From Burkholderia sp. Bp9142 (GTDB lineage: Bacteria; Pseudomonadota; Gammaproteobacteria; Burkholderiales; Burkholderiaceae), in the NCBI RefSeq assembly GCF_003853415.1, contig NZ_QTPP01000010.1, positions 62,001 to 126,000 of the forward strand: 64,000 bases of DNA. The letters run 5' to 3'. The notes beneath the pieces are model-generated. The model was not told the origin of the DNA. It saw only the letters and a list, made by a program, of their open reading frames with translations, and made no database searches. Of the stretch, positions 52,842 to 59,978 are shown in pieces; the stretch's first letter is position 1, and every line of letters starts with the position of its first letter. The translations under genes were made by a program, and so were the position numbers.

Positions 52842-54008
52842 TTATTTCGTTGCGGTGCGCGCGCCGCCGAGCACGTCGACGACGGTCCACTTGCCGCCGC
52901 GTACCTGGTAGATCGTGAACGCCGGGTCCTTCAGGTTGCCCTCCTGATCGAACGCGACCCGGCCGGTCACGCCGGACCGGTCGATCGCGCGCACGGCCGC
53001 GACCAGCTTCGCCGGCTGCGTCGTGCCGGCCTTCTGCGCGGCCGCGATCAGCGTGGCGGCCGCGTCGTACGCGAACGGCGCGTGCAGTTCGATCGGCGTG
53101 TGGAAGCGTGCGCGGTATTGCGTATCGAACGCCTTGCCGCCCGGCATCCGGTCGAGCGGCAGGCCCGGCTCGAGCGCCGTCACGCCGTCGCCGTCCTTGC
53201 CTGCGAGCGACAGGAAGGTCTGGCTCACGAAACCGCCGGCGCCGAGCAGCGGCGCGTTCACGCCGAGCTGGCGCATCCGTCGCGCGATCGGCGCGGCCTG
53301 CGCGTCGAGCCCGCCGAAGAACACGAGATCCGCGCGCTTGCCCTTGATCGCGGTCAGCACGCCGCTGAAGTCGGTCGTCCTGTCGTTCACGTACTGGCGA
53401 TCGACGATCGTGCCGCCGTTCGCCTGCACGCCCTTGATGAACTGGTCGGCGAGCCCGGCGCCGAACGACGTGCGATCGTCGATCACCGCGATACGCTTCG
53501 CCTTCAGCGTCTTCACCGCATAGGCGCCGGTGAAGTTGCCGCCCGCATCGTCGTGACCCATGATCCGGAACGCCGTCGCGTAGCCCTGCTGCGTGTACGG
53601 GTGGCCGGTGGATGCCGGCGCGATCTGCGGGATGCCCGCATCGCGGTAGACGCGCGACGCCGGCACGCTGCAGCCCGTGTTCCAGTGACCGACGACGCCG
53701 ATCACGTGCTGGTCGGCCAGCTGCTGCGCGACCGCGACGGCCGTGCGCGGGTCGGATTGGTCGTCGGTCACGACGAGCTTGTAGACGACCGGCTTGCCGC
53801 CGATGCTCGGATGCTTCGCGTTCGCGTCGTCGATCGCGAGCTGCGCGCCGTTCTGCAGGTCCTTGCCGATCCGCGCGGACGGGCCGGTGAGCGGCGCGGC
53901 GAGACCGATCAGGATCGTCTGCGGCGCGGATTGCGCAAAGGCGGGAACGGCAGCGATCAGCGTGGCTGCGGAGAATGCGAGGCTGGCGGGAAGAAAGGCG
54001 ATTTTCAT
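52842..54008 (-). CDS. Branched-chain-amino-acid-type ABC transporter substrate-binding protein
   Basis: The 388-residue periplasmic protein has a signal peptide (FLPASLAFSAATLIAAVPAF, cleavage after AQ). It has the LivJ/LivK-type Leu/Ile/Val-binding fold: ILIGLAAPLTGPSARIGKDL, VVGHWNTGCSVPASRVYRDA, GHDDAGGNFTGAYAVKTLKA. It probably captures the substrate of the two hydrolases behind it, perhaps an ATC-like or amino-acid-like compound. No permease or ATPase gene is in the window, so the transporter must be completed elsewhere. It is the first gene of the three-gene minus-strand unit and diverges from a LysR gene 177 bases away. Confidence 0.92.
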   Translation of the reverse strand: MKIAFLPASLAFSAATLIAAVPAFAQSAPQTILIGLAAPLTGPSARIGKDLQNGAQLAIDDANAKHPSIGGKPVVYKLVVTDDQSDPRTAVAVAQQLADQHVIGVVGHWNTGCSVPASRVYRDAGIPQIAPASTGHPYTQQGYATAFRIMGHDDAGGNFTGAYAVKTLKAKRIAVIDDRTSFGAGLADQFIKGVQANGGTIVDRQYVNDRTTDFSGVLTAIKGKRADLVFFGGLDAQAAPIARRMRQLGVNAPLLGAGGFVSQTFLSLAGKDGDGVTALEPGLPLDRMPGGKAFDTQYRARFHTPIELHAPFAYDAAATLIAAAQKAGTTQPAKLVAAVRAIDRSGVTGRVAFDQEGNLKDPAFTIYQVRGGKWTVVDVLGGARTATK

Positions 54009-54123
54009 GGGCAGGGATCGGTGATTCGGCTCAAAACATGAAAAATATTAAAGATTCGTCACCTACACCCCAAATACTCAATTGTTGGATGCTTATGCCA
54101 TTCCCGACACAATAACGTAATCA

Positions 54124-54137
54124 CCTGTAAATACAGG
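54124..54137. promoter_or_regulatory. Short dyad between the SBP operon and lysR
   Basis: CCTGTAAATACAGG is an inverted repeat with 6-bp arms and a 2-base centre, in the shared upstream region of the divergent genes. It could bind the LysR protein or another dimeric regulator. Confidence 0.35.
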
Positions 54138-54177
54138 ATATTTTCGCGTTGTCGCTTACCCTGATTTTTCGATAAAA

Positions 54178-54200
54178 TTCGATACATGAAAAATATCGAA
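54178..54200. promoter_or_regulatory. Inverted repeat spanning the lysR start codon
   Basis: TTCGATA (54178-54184) and TATCGAA (54194-54200) are perfect inverted arms 9 bases apart, with the LysR ATG at 54186 inside. The 13-base string ACATGAAAAATAT inside it (54184-54196) is repeated exactly at 54036-54048 near the SBP start. Autoregulation and control of the divergent operon are plausible. Confidence 0.4.
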
Positions 54201-55079
54201 CAATTGCCGCATGATCCGCCGCTGCGCGCCGTCCGCGCGTTCGAGGCATTCGCGCGTCTCGGGTCGGTCACCGCGGCCGCGCACGAGCTCGACATCACGC
54301 CGTCCGCGGTCAGCCACCAGCTGCAACTGCTCGAAGCGTTCATCCAGACGCCGCTGACCGTGCGCGAAGGCCGGCTGCTCGCGCTCACCGACGAGGGGCG
54401 CGACTATTACCGCTCGATCAGCGCCGCGTTCTCGGTGCTGCGCAGCGCGACGCGCTTCGTGCGCGACCGGTCGTCGCTGCGGCAGATCACGATCAGCCTG
54501 ATTCCGCTGCTCGGCATCGGCTGGTTCATACCGCGGCTGCACGCGTTCCTCGCCGACAACACCGACGTCGACGTGACCGTGCTGTATGCGCATCACCGCA
54601 ACTATCGAAGCGACGCATCCGACCTGTCGATCCGCTTCGGCACCGGCGACTGGCCCGGCTACCGCTGCGAGCGGCTGCTGCCGGGCGCGATGGTGCCGAT
54701 GTGCAGCCCGACGTTCCTGAAGCGCCACGGGCCGTTCCGCACGCCTGCCGATCTCGCGCGGGCGCCGCTCGTGCACGACGAGGATCGCAGCACCTGGGTC
54801 AACTGGCTGCAGGGCGCCGGCGTGCGGCACGTGTCGCATGCGGTGGGGCCGATGTTCGAGGATGGGCAACTGACGCTGAGCGCCGCGCGCGCGGACCTCG
54901 GCGCGGCGCTGTTGCGCGCGCCGCTGGTCGAGCGCGAACTGGCGAGCGGCGAACTCGTGAAGCTGTTCGACCACGCGCTCGACGACGGGCGCGACTACTA
55001 CCTGTGCACGCGCGAGGATGCGGACATGCCGGACGGGGCGAGACGGCTCGCCGACTGGCTGAGGAAGATCGCCGCCTGA
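54186..55079 (+). CDS. LysR-family regulator (GcvA type)
   Basis: The 297-residue protein has the GcvA-like LysR start (PPLRAVRAFEAFARLGSVTA, ELDITPSAVSHQLQLLEAFI; helix-turn-helix about 12-70) and an effector-binding domain from about 95 (QITISLIPLLGIGWFIPRLH). A GcvA-style late motif (ADLGAALLRAPLVERELASG) is present. It diverges from the solute-binding protein and the two hydrolases at 51036-54008 and is the likely regulator of that operon, sensing its substrate. Its start codon lies in an inverted repeat, which suggests self-control. Confidence 0.9.
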   Translation: MKNIEQLPHDPPLRAVRAFEAFARLGSVTAAAHELDITPSAVSHQLQLLEAFIQTPLTVREGRLLALTDEGRDYYRSISAAFSVLRSATRFVRDRSSLRQITISLIPLLGIGWFIPRLHAFLADNTDVDVTVLYAHHRNYRSDASDLSIRFGTGDWPGYRCERLLPGAMVPMCSPTFLKRHGPFRTPADLARAPLVHDEDRSTWVNWLQGAGVRHVSHAVGPMFEDGQLTLSAARADLGAALLRAPLVERELASGELVKLFDHALDDGRDYYLCTREDADMPDGARRLADWLRKIAA

Positions 55080-55155
55080 ATGCCCGTTCCACCGCCTGCC
55101 GGCGGACCGCCACGGTTGCCGGGCAAGCCGGCGCCTTGCGGACGACCGCGCGTGT

Positions 55156-55179
55156 ATATATGATATGCATATCATATAT
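55156..55179. promoter_or_regulatory. 24-bp perfect palindrome, vapBC operator
   Basis: A perfect dyad of 12 + 12 bases (half-site ATATATGATATG) lies 11 bases before the antitoxin start and contains only two G:C pairs per half besides the centre. It is the natural operator for a ribbon-helix-helix antitoxin that represses its own operon. A GGAGG ribosome-binding site follows at 55181-55185. Confidence 0.85.
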
Positions 55180-55190
55180 CGGAGGCTGCA

Positions 55191-55409
55191 ATGAGCCGTA
55201 TCCTGATCGATCTGTCGAATGGCCAGCTCGACGAACTGGCCGCCATCGTCGAGACTGAGCAACGCCCTCGCGCCGCGATCATTCGCGACGCGATCGACGC
55301 GTACATCGCGCAACACAAGCGAGCGCATGCCGATAACGTATTCGGCCTGTGGAAGGATCGCGCGGTCGACGGGCTCACCTATCAGGAGGCACTGCGTTCA
55401 GAATGGTAA
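55191..55409 (+). CDS. vapB: Ribbon-helix-helix antitoxin (VapB-like)
   Basis: The 72-residue protein has a ribbon-helix-helix N-terminus (RILIDLSNGQLDELAAIVET, then RPRAAIIRDAIDAYIAQH) for DNA binding. Its C-terminal toxin-neutralising tail is NVFGLWKDRAVDGLTYQEAL. It should repress the operon at the palindrome just upstream and bind the PIN toxin. GGAGG sits 5 bases before the ATG. Its stop overlaps the start of a truncated toxin fragment (ATGGTAA), the same coupling later used for the intact toxin. The 3' end (from 55337) is 84% identical to 55507-55596. Confidence 0.88.
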   Translation: MSRILIDLSNGQLDELAAIVETEQRPRAAIIRDAIDAYIAQHKRAHADNVFGLWKDRAVDGLTYQEALRSEW

Positions 55410-55426
55410 AAGCACTCATCGACACC
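55337..55426 (+). repeat. Direct repeat copy 1 (vapB 3' end plus toxin start)
   Basis: These 90 bases align without gaps to 55507-55596 with 14 mismatches (84% identity). The unit covers the last 24 antitoxin codons and the first eight toxin codons. Confidence 0.9.
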
Positions 55427-55579
55427 CCCGGCGCGGCCGCGCATTCGGGCCGCGCGCCTGCGGCCCACGCTTGCCTCGTGCCGCGCCGGCCGCCGCATGC
55501 CTGCACCGTGTTCGGTCTCTGGAAAGCCCGTGCGCTCGACGGGCTCGCCTATCAGGAGGCACTGCGCGCGGAATGGTAA
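55403..55579 (+). pseudogene. Chimeric remnant: truncated toxin start joined to an antitoxin tail
   Basis: The frame starts with nine codons matching the PIN toxin start (MVKALIDTP against MVKALFDTN in the intact toxin). It runs through a stretch of about 25 unrelated codons (GAAAHSGRAPAAHACLVPRR) and ends in frame with an antitoxin C-terminus (VFGLWKARALDGLAYQEALR, then AEW). It looks like a recombination product of two diverged vapBC copies. As a 58-residue peptide it would still carry the toxin-binding tail, so a leftover antitoxin activity is possible. It overlaps vapB and the intact toxin gene by 7 bases each. Confidence 0.65.
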
Positions 55580-55596
55580 AGGCACTCTTCGACACC
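55507..55596 (+). repeat. Direct repeat copy 2 (vapB tail plus toxin start)
   Basis: This is the second member of the 90-base pair described at 55337-55426, offset by 170 bases. Here the toxin start continues into an intact gene. Confidence 0.9.
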
Positions 55597-55938
55597 AACA
55601 TCCTGATCGACTATCTCGGCGGCGTGGAGTCCGCGCGCGCGGAGCTGGGCCGCTACGACTATCGGGCGATCAGCATCGTGACCTGGATGGAAGTCCTGGT
55701 CGGTGCAACGGCCGGCGACGATGCGGCGATCCGCGCATGGCTTTCGTCGTTCGACCTCATCCCGCTCGACAGCACGGTGGCCAATCGCGCCGTAACGATT
55801 CGCAAGGAACGTCGCATTCGCCTGCCCGATGCGATCGTCTGGGCATCGGCGCAAGTGAACGGCCTGCTGCTCGTGTCGCGCAACACGAAGGATTTTCCGC
55901 TCACCGAGCCGGGCGTGCGGGCGCCCTATCGGATCTAG
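55573..55938 (+). CDS. vapC: PIN-domain ribonuclease toxin (VapC-like)
   Basis: The 121-residue protein is a PIN-domain RNase with the acidic Mg-binding set: D7 in KALFDTNILIDYL, E40 in TWMEVLVG, D86 in RIRLPDAIVWASA, and the late SRNTKDF (N104, D107). Length fits VapC. It would cleave RNA, often initiator tRNA, when antitoxin is lost. Its ATG overlaps the stop of the upstream frame as ATGGTAA, with the embedded ATCAGGAGGC as ribosome-binding site, so translation is coupled to the preceding antitoxin tail. The locus is flanked by unrelated genes, as is common for mobile toxin-antitoxin pairs. Confidence 0.9.
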   Translation: MVKALFDTNILIDYLGGVESARAELGRYDYRAISIVTWMEVLVGATAGDDAAIRAWLSSFDLIPLDSTVANRAVTIRKERRIRLPDAIVWASAQVNGLLLVSRNTKDFPLTEPGVRAPYRI

Positions 55939-55995
55939 CGCGAGCGGAGTCCGTCATGCATGCCGGACGTCCGCGCATCGCGCCGTCGCCGCGCG

Positions 55996-56697
55996 TCACC
56001 CTGGCCGCCCCCATCCGCGCTCGGCCGCATAGGCGAGCGTCGCGCGCGCCAGCTCCTGCGTGCTGTCGACCAGCGCAAACGGCGCATCGCGCAACGCACG
56101 CGCGGCGATCGGAATTTCCGTGCAGCCCATCACCGCGACGCCCACGTCGCGCCGCGCCAGCGTCGCGAGCGCGCGCGACAGGCACCGCACCGACGCATCG
56201 ATCTTCCCCGCCTTGACGGCCGCGATGCACGCGGCGATATCGCGCTGCGCGGCCACGCCCGGCATCACCGGCTCGAACCCGCGCGCGCGCAGCGCCGCCT
56301 GGTAGAAGCCCGATACCAGCGTGCCGCCGGTGGCGAGCACCGCGACGCGTCGCACGCCGGCCGGCAACGCGGCCACCGACGCATCGGCGATATGCAGGAC
56401 CGGCACCGCGCTGCGTTCGCGCAGCGGCACATACCAGTGGTGCGCCGAGTTGCACGGGATCGCGATCACGTCGACGCCGCAGCGGTTCAGCAGCGCGACG
56501 CCATCGAGCAGCGCCGGCAGCGGATCGGCCCCGCCGTCGATGATCGCGCGCGAACGATCGGGCGTCTGCGTCAGGTTCGCGACGATCATCGGCAGGTGCT
56601 CCTGGTCGCAGCGTGCGCGCGTCAAGCGAATCACACGATGCATGAAGTCGACCGTGGCCAGCGGCCCCATTCCGCCCAATACGCCGACGAGTGCCAT
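55996..56697 (-). CDS. Aspartate/glutamate racemase family protein
   Basis: The 233-residue protein has the two catalytic cysteines of PLP-independent amino-acid racemases: C82 in AIPCNSAHHWY and C192 in VMGCTEIPIAA. The start MALVGVLGGMGPLATVDFMH is typical of the aspartate racemase family. The ATG at 56697 is chosen over 56730. It is the last gene of a minus-strand unit with an SDF-type symporter (10 bases apart) and a periplasmic binding protein. It therefore probably interconverts L- and D-forms of the acidic amino acid imported by them. Which amino acid is not shown. Confidence 0.92.
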   Translation of the reverse strand: MALVGVLGGMGPLATVDFMHRVIRLTRARCDQEHLPMIVANLTQTPDRSRAIIDGGADPLPALLDGVALLNRCGVDVIAIPCNSAHHWYVPLRERSAVPVLHIADASVAALPAGVRRVAVLATGGTLVSGFYQAALRARGFEPVMPGVAAQRDIAACIAAVKAGKIDASVRCLSRALATLARRDVGVAVMGCTEIPIAARALRDAPFALVDSTQELARATLAYAAERGWGRPG

Positions 56698-56707
56698 GAT
56701 GCCTCCT

Positions 56708-58012
56708 TCACGCGCGCGGCGGCCGCGCACAGATCGCGGATACGACGGCCGAGTTGCCGATCACCAGCAACAGCGTGCGCAATATCTCGCAGAGCGGATC
56801 GACCGCCACGAACAGTACGAACGCGGCCTCGAACGGCAGATGCAGCGCCGCGCACACCATTCCGGCGAGCGACACCGTCACGACGCCCGACGTGCCGGTC
56901 GACGCGAACCCCGCCAGCACCGACGCGACCAGCACGACGCACAGCTCGCCGGGGCCGAGCGACCGTTCGTAGAGTTGCGCGACGAACAGCGTCGCACTCG
57001 CGTAATAGGCCATCGGCCCGACGCGCAGCAGCGACACGGCGAGCGGCACGACCAGCTCGACGCGCGCGCGTGCAAAACCGAACCCGTCGGCCAGGCACTC
57101 GATCATGCTCGGCATGCAGGCCACGCTGCTGCGCGTGGCGAGCGCCATCGCGAACGGCGTGCGCAACCCGGCGAGCGTCTCGCCCAGCGTCGCGCCCGAG
57201 CGCTTCCAGATCACGGCGATCGCCGCCGCGATCAGCATGAGGGCGACGACGACGAACGCCGCGACGAAGCGGACCATCGCCTCGAGCGGCCCGAACCCGG
57301 TCGTGCCGATCTGCGCGGCGCCGCCGCAGAACAGCACGACCGGCGTCGGATACGCGAGCCAGTGCATGATCTTCTGGCAGGTGAAATACACGGTCTCCAG
57401 CGTCTGGCTCAGCGCCGCCGAGATGCTCGTCGGCACGCGCCCCGACGCGAAGCCGAAGAACAGCGAGAACACCAGCGCCTTCAGCGTGTCGCCGCTCGCG
57501 AGCGCCGCGAAGAAGTTGCCGGGCACCAGCGCGATCAGCATGTCGGCGAGGCCCGACGATTTCTCCGCGGGATCGGTGCCATACAGCGTCATCACGGTGT
57601 CGCTCGCCGCGCCGTCGCTGCCGACCAGCGCGCCGAACGCCTTCAGCGTCGCGTTCGACAGGTGCTCGCCCGGACGCATCGCGACCAGCACGACCGCGCC
57701 GACCACCACGACGAACGCCGCCACGCAGCAGAAGATCGCCATCACGCGCATCACGAGATCCGATGCGCTGCCGTCGCGCAGCAACCGCTGCAGGCTGAAG
57801 ATCACGGCGGCCGTCATGAACGGCAGCGCCGTCATCTTGAGCAGGCCGACATACACCTGGCCGACGTAGTCGAACCGCGGCGCGGCCGCCGGCCACAGCA
57901 CGCCCGCCACGATCCCGAGCGCGAGGCTGCCGAATACCGTCAACGGATGGATCGCGAGCGCGTGCAGCCGCTCGATGCGGGGCGTGATCCGGATGTTCTC
58001 GTTCATGTTCAT
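56708..58012 (-). CDS. Dicarboxylate/amino-acid:cation symporter (SDF/DAACS family)
   Basis: The 434-residue inner-membrane protein has about eight membrane segments and two re-entrant loops of the GltP/DctA family: YVGLLKMTALPFMTAAVIFS near the start, the serine-rich ALATRSSVACMPSM hairpin (about 299-312), and the FASTGTSGVVTV loop in place of the usual AGIPGAG-type sequence. It takes up glutamate, aspartate or C4-dicarboxylates with Na+ or H+. It starts 1 base after the stop of the gene for a periplasmic binding protein and is followed by a racemase gene. The altered loop and the binding protein suggest an unusual substrate or mechanism. Confidence 0.9.
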   Translation of the reverse strand: MNMNENIRITPRIERLHALAIHPLTVFGSLALGIVAGVLWPAAAPRFDYVGQVYVGLLKMTALPFMTAAVIFSLQRLLRDGSASDLVMRVMAIFCCVAAFVVVVGAVVLVAMRPGEHLSNATLKAFGALVGSDGAASDTVMTLYGTDPAEKSSGLADMLIALVPGNFFAALASGDTLKALVFSLFFGFASGRVPTSISAALSQTLETVYFTCQKIMHWLAYPTPVVLFCGGAAQIGTTGFGPLEAMVRFVAAFVVVALMLIAAAIAVIWKRSGATLGETLAGLRTPFAMALATRSSVACMPSMIECLADGFGFARARVELVVPLAVSLLRVGPMAYYASATLFVAQLYERSLGPGELCVVLVASVLAGFASTGTSGVVTVSLAGMVCAALHLPFEAAFVLFVAVDPLCEILRTLLLVIGNSAVVSAICARPPRA

Positions 58013-58013
58013 G

Positions 58014-58970
58014 TCAGTGACCCATCGCGTCGAGCAGGGATTTCACGTCGAGCCGCTTGTTGCGCTCGGCCAGGAACTGGTTGACGAACGCGAGCAGCGT
58101 CGGCGCGGACACCGGCACGCCGACGGCGAGCGCATCGGTCAGGTCGTCGAAGGTCGCGACGCGCAGCCGGATCGGCGCGGTCGGGTCGTCCTGCATCACG
58201 AGCTTGATCGCGAGCTCGTCGCGATACACGGCCGTGACCGCGCCGGCGTTCAGCGCGTCGAGCGTCGCCGGCCAGCTCGGATAGGTGCGCACCTGCGCGG
58301 CCGGGAAGTCGCTGCGCACGTATTCGGCGTAGGCCGAGCCCGCGACGACGCCGATCGTGCCGTGGTAGTCGCGCACGACTTCCGGCAGCGGCCGCCCTTT
58401 CGCGAGTTCCGCGAAGCTGACGCGGTTGATCAGCAGCGCGCGCCGCAGGCTGATGTACGGCGTGCTGAAGCGGACCACCTGCGCCCGCGGCAACGTGCGC
58501 GACAGCTTGCTGATCGCGACGTCGGCCTGCCCGGTCGCGAGCAGATGAACGACGTCGTCGAACGTGCGCGCATCGCGATCGAACTGCACGGCCACGCCGA
58601 GCTGCTTCGCGAGCGCCTCGGCGAGGTCGATGTCGGCGCCCGCCAACGCGCCGTTGCGCGACATGAAGAACGGCGGCTGATCGACGCCGAGCACCGCGAC
58701 GACGAGCGTGCCGCGCGTGACGATGCGGGCGAACTCGGGCGCGAGCAGCCGGCCGTCGGGCATCGGCACGAGCCCGGTTGCCGTGGTGGCGGGCGCAGCC
58801 GCCGCGGCCGGCGCAGATGCATCGAGGGCCAGCGCCGGCGCGGCGCATGACACGGCAATGAATGCGCAGGCCGCGCCGCGTAAATGCCGACGCAGGCAAC
58901 GGCGCCCGAGGAAGATGTCGCGGAACCACGCAAGCCGCGCGCGTGCGGCGCGTCCGGAAAAGAGGTTCAT
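58014..58970 (-). CDS. Periplasmic solute-binding protein (family 3, amino-acid type)
   Basis: The 318-residue protein begins with an Arg-rich leader and a hydrophobic export segment (GAACAFIAVSCAAPALALDA). An Ala-rich linker follows, then a type II binding-protein fold as in amino-acid ABC systems (GTLVVAVLGVDQPPFFMSRN, ALAGADIDLAEALAKQLGVA, DVAISKLSRTLPRAQVVRFS, GVVAGSAYAEYVRS). No ABC permease or ATPase is near. Instead the gene is followed after 1 base by an SDF symporter gene, so it may feed that carrier, a rare pairing. The ATG at 58970 is chosen; the frame is open to 59216 but without a better signal peptide. Confidence 0.87.
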   Translation of the reverse strand: MNLFSGRAARARLAWFRDIFLGRRCLRRHLRGAACAFIAVSCAAPALALDASAPAAAAAPATTATGLVPMPDGRLLAPEFARIVTRGTLVVAVLGVDQPPFFMSRNGALAGADIDLAEALAKQLGVAVQFDRDARTFDDVVHLLATGQADVAISKLSRTLPRAQVVRFSTPYISLRRALLINRVSFAELAKGRPLPEVVRDYHGTIGVVAGSAYAEYVRSDFPAAQVRTYPSWPATLDALNAGAVTAVYRDELAIKLVMQDDPTAPIRLRVATFDDLTDALAVGVPVSAPTLLAFVNQFLAERNKRLDVKSLLDAMGH

Positions 58971-59290
58971 GGCACATTGGCACGGAGAGTGTCGAACGAC
59001 CGCGCAGCCGTTCGTGCAGAACGGGCGCCGGGCCCTGGCGGGGAGCGCGTGGCCGTTGCTTGGCGCCACCCTCTCCCGCACGCCCAATGTGTCAGAAGCG
59101 CCGGCCGGCCGAAATCCGCCGGAAGGCCCGGCCCGGACGGCACGGGCCGTCCGGACGGCCCGCCGCAACGGGGGCCGGAAGCAGATAGAAATTCCCGATG
59201 CCGCGGATTGAAACAAGCAATTTCACAAACTCAGGGTGAACCCGGATACTGGGAACACTTCATCAACACCACCGCAAAGGAACTCGCAAG
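58971..59290. other. Intergenic region between divergent SBP and ahpC genes
   Basis: The 320 bases should hold the promoters of both units. A weak OxyR-like half-site (ATAG-N7-CGAT, 59185-59199) lies upstream of ahpC. No gene is supported. Confidence 0.45.
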
Positions 59291-59854
59291 ATGCCGATCA
59301 TCAACACCCAAATCAAACCGTTCAAGGCAACCGCATACCACAACGGCGAATTCGTGCCCGTGTCCGAAGAAAACTTCAAGGGCAAGTGGTCCGTCGTCGT
59401 GTTCTACCCGGCCGACTTCACGTTCGTCTGCCCGACCGAACTGGGCGACCTCGCCGACCGCTACGCGGAATTCCAGAAGCTGGGTGTCGAGATCTACGGT
59501 GTATCGACCGATACGCACTTCACGCACAAGGCATGGCACGACACGTCGGACACGATCGGCAAGATCAAGTACCCGATGATCGGCGACCCGACGCTCACGC
59601 TGTCGCGCAACTTCAACGTGCTGATCGAGGAAGAAGGGATGGCACTGCGCGGCACGTTCGTGATCAACCCGGAAGGCGAGATCAAGCTGTGCGAAATCCA
59701 CGACAACGGCATCGGCCGCGACGCAGGCGAACTGCTGCGCAAGGTGCAGGCCGCGCAATACATCGCGGCGCACCCGGGTGAAGTGTGCCCGGCCAAGTGG
59801 ACGCCGGGTGCGGAAACGCTGACCCCGTCGCTCGACCTGATCGGCAAGATCTGA
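59291..59854 (+). CDS. ahpC: Alkyl hydroperoxide reductase peroxiredoxin subunit AhpC
   Basis: This 187-residue typical 2-Cys peroxiredoxin reduces H2O2, organic peroxides and peroxynitrite. The peroxidatic cysteine is C47 in [12 protein letters not shown] and the resolving cysteine is C166 in GEVCPAKW. Both match E. coli AhpC one residue later. It is reduced by AhpF, encoded 124 bases downstream. Two strong hairpins lie between the genes, which fits higher expression of ahpC than of ahpF. Confidence 0.98.
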   Translation: MPIINTQIKPFKATAYHNGEFVPVSEENFKGKWSVVVFYPADFTFVCPTELGDLADRYAEFQKLGVEIYGVSTDTHFTHKAWHDTSDTIGKIKYPMIGDPTLTLSRNFNVLIEEEGMALRGTFVINPEGEIKLCEIHDNGIGRDAGELLRKVQAAQYIAAHPGEVCPAKWTPGAETLTPSLDLIGKI

Positions 59855-59864
59855 CGATCGCGCC

Positions 59865-59886
59865 GCGCGCCTCGCACGAGGCGCGC
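59865..59886 (+). terminator. Hairpin after ahpC (attenuator or mRNA stabiliser)
   Basis: Perfect 10-bp arms (GCGCGCCTCG / CGAGGCGCGC) with a 2-base loop start 11 bases after the ahpC stop. There is no T run, so partial termination or 3'-end protection is more likely than full termination. Confidence 0.6.
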
Positions 59887-59898
59887 GAATCCCGCGAT

Positions 59899-59921
59899 GC
59901 GGGCCGCCTCGTGCGGCCCGC
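59899..59921 (+). terminator. Second hairpin between ahpC and ahpF
   Basis: Perfect 9-bp arms (GCGGGCCGC / GCGGCCCGC) with a 5-base loop, directly behind the first hairpin and about 57 bases before the ahpF start. Together they could lower read-through into ahpF. Confidence 0.55.
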
Positions 59922-59978
59922 GCCCTCCTCCGGCACGACGTGCCCGACCATAATTATCAATACGGAATCCGAAACGCC

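Noticed and set aside
55403..55579. A CRISPR or mobile-element repeat
   Set aside because: The repeat is one diverged pair made of toxin-antitoxin coding sequence, without inverted ends, transposase or spacers.
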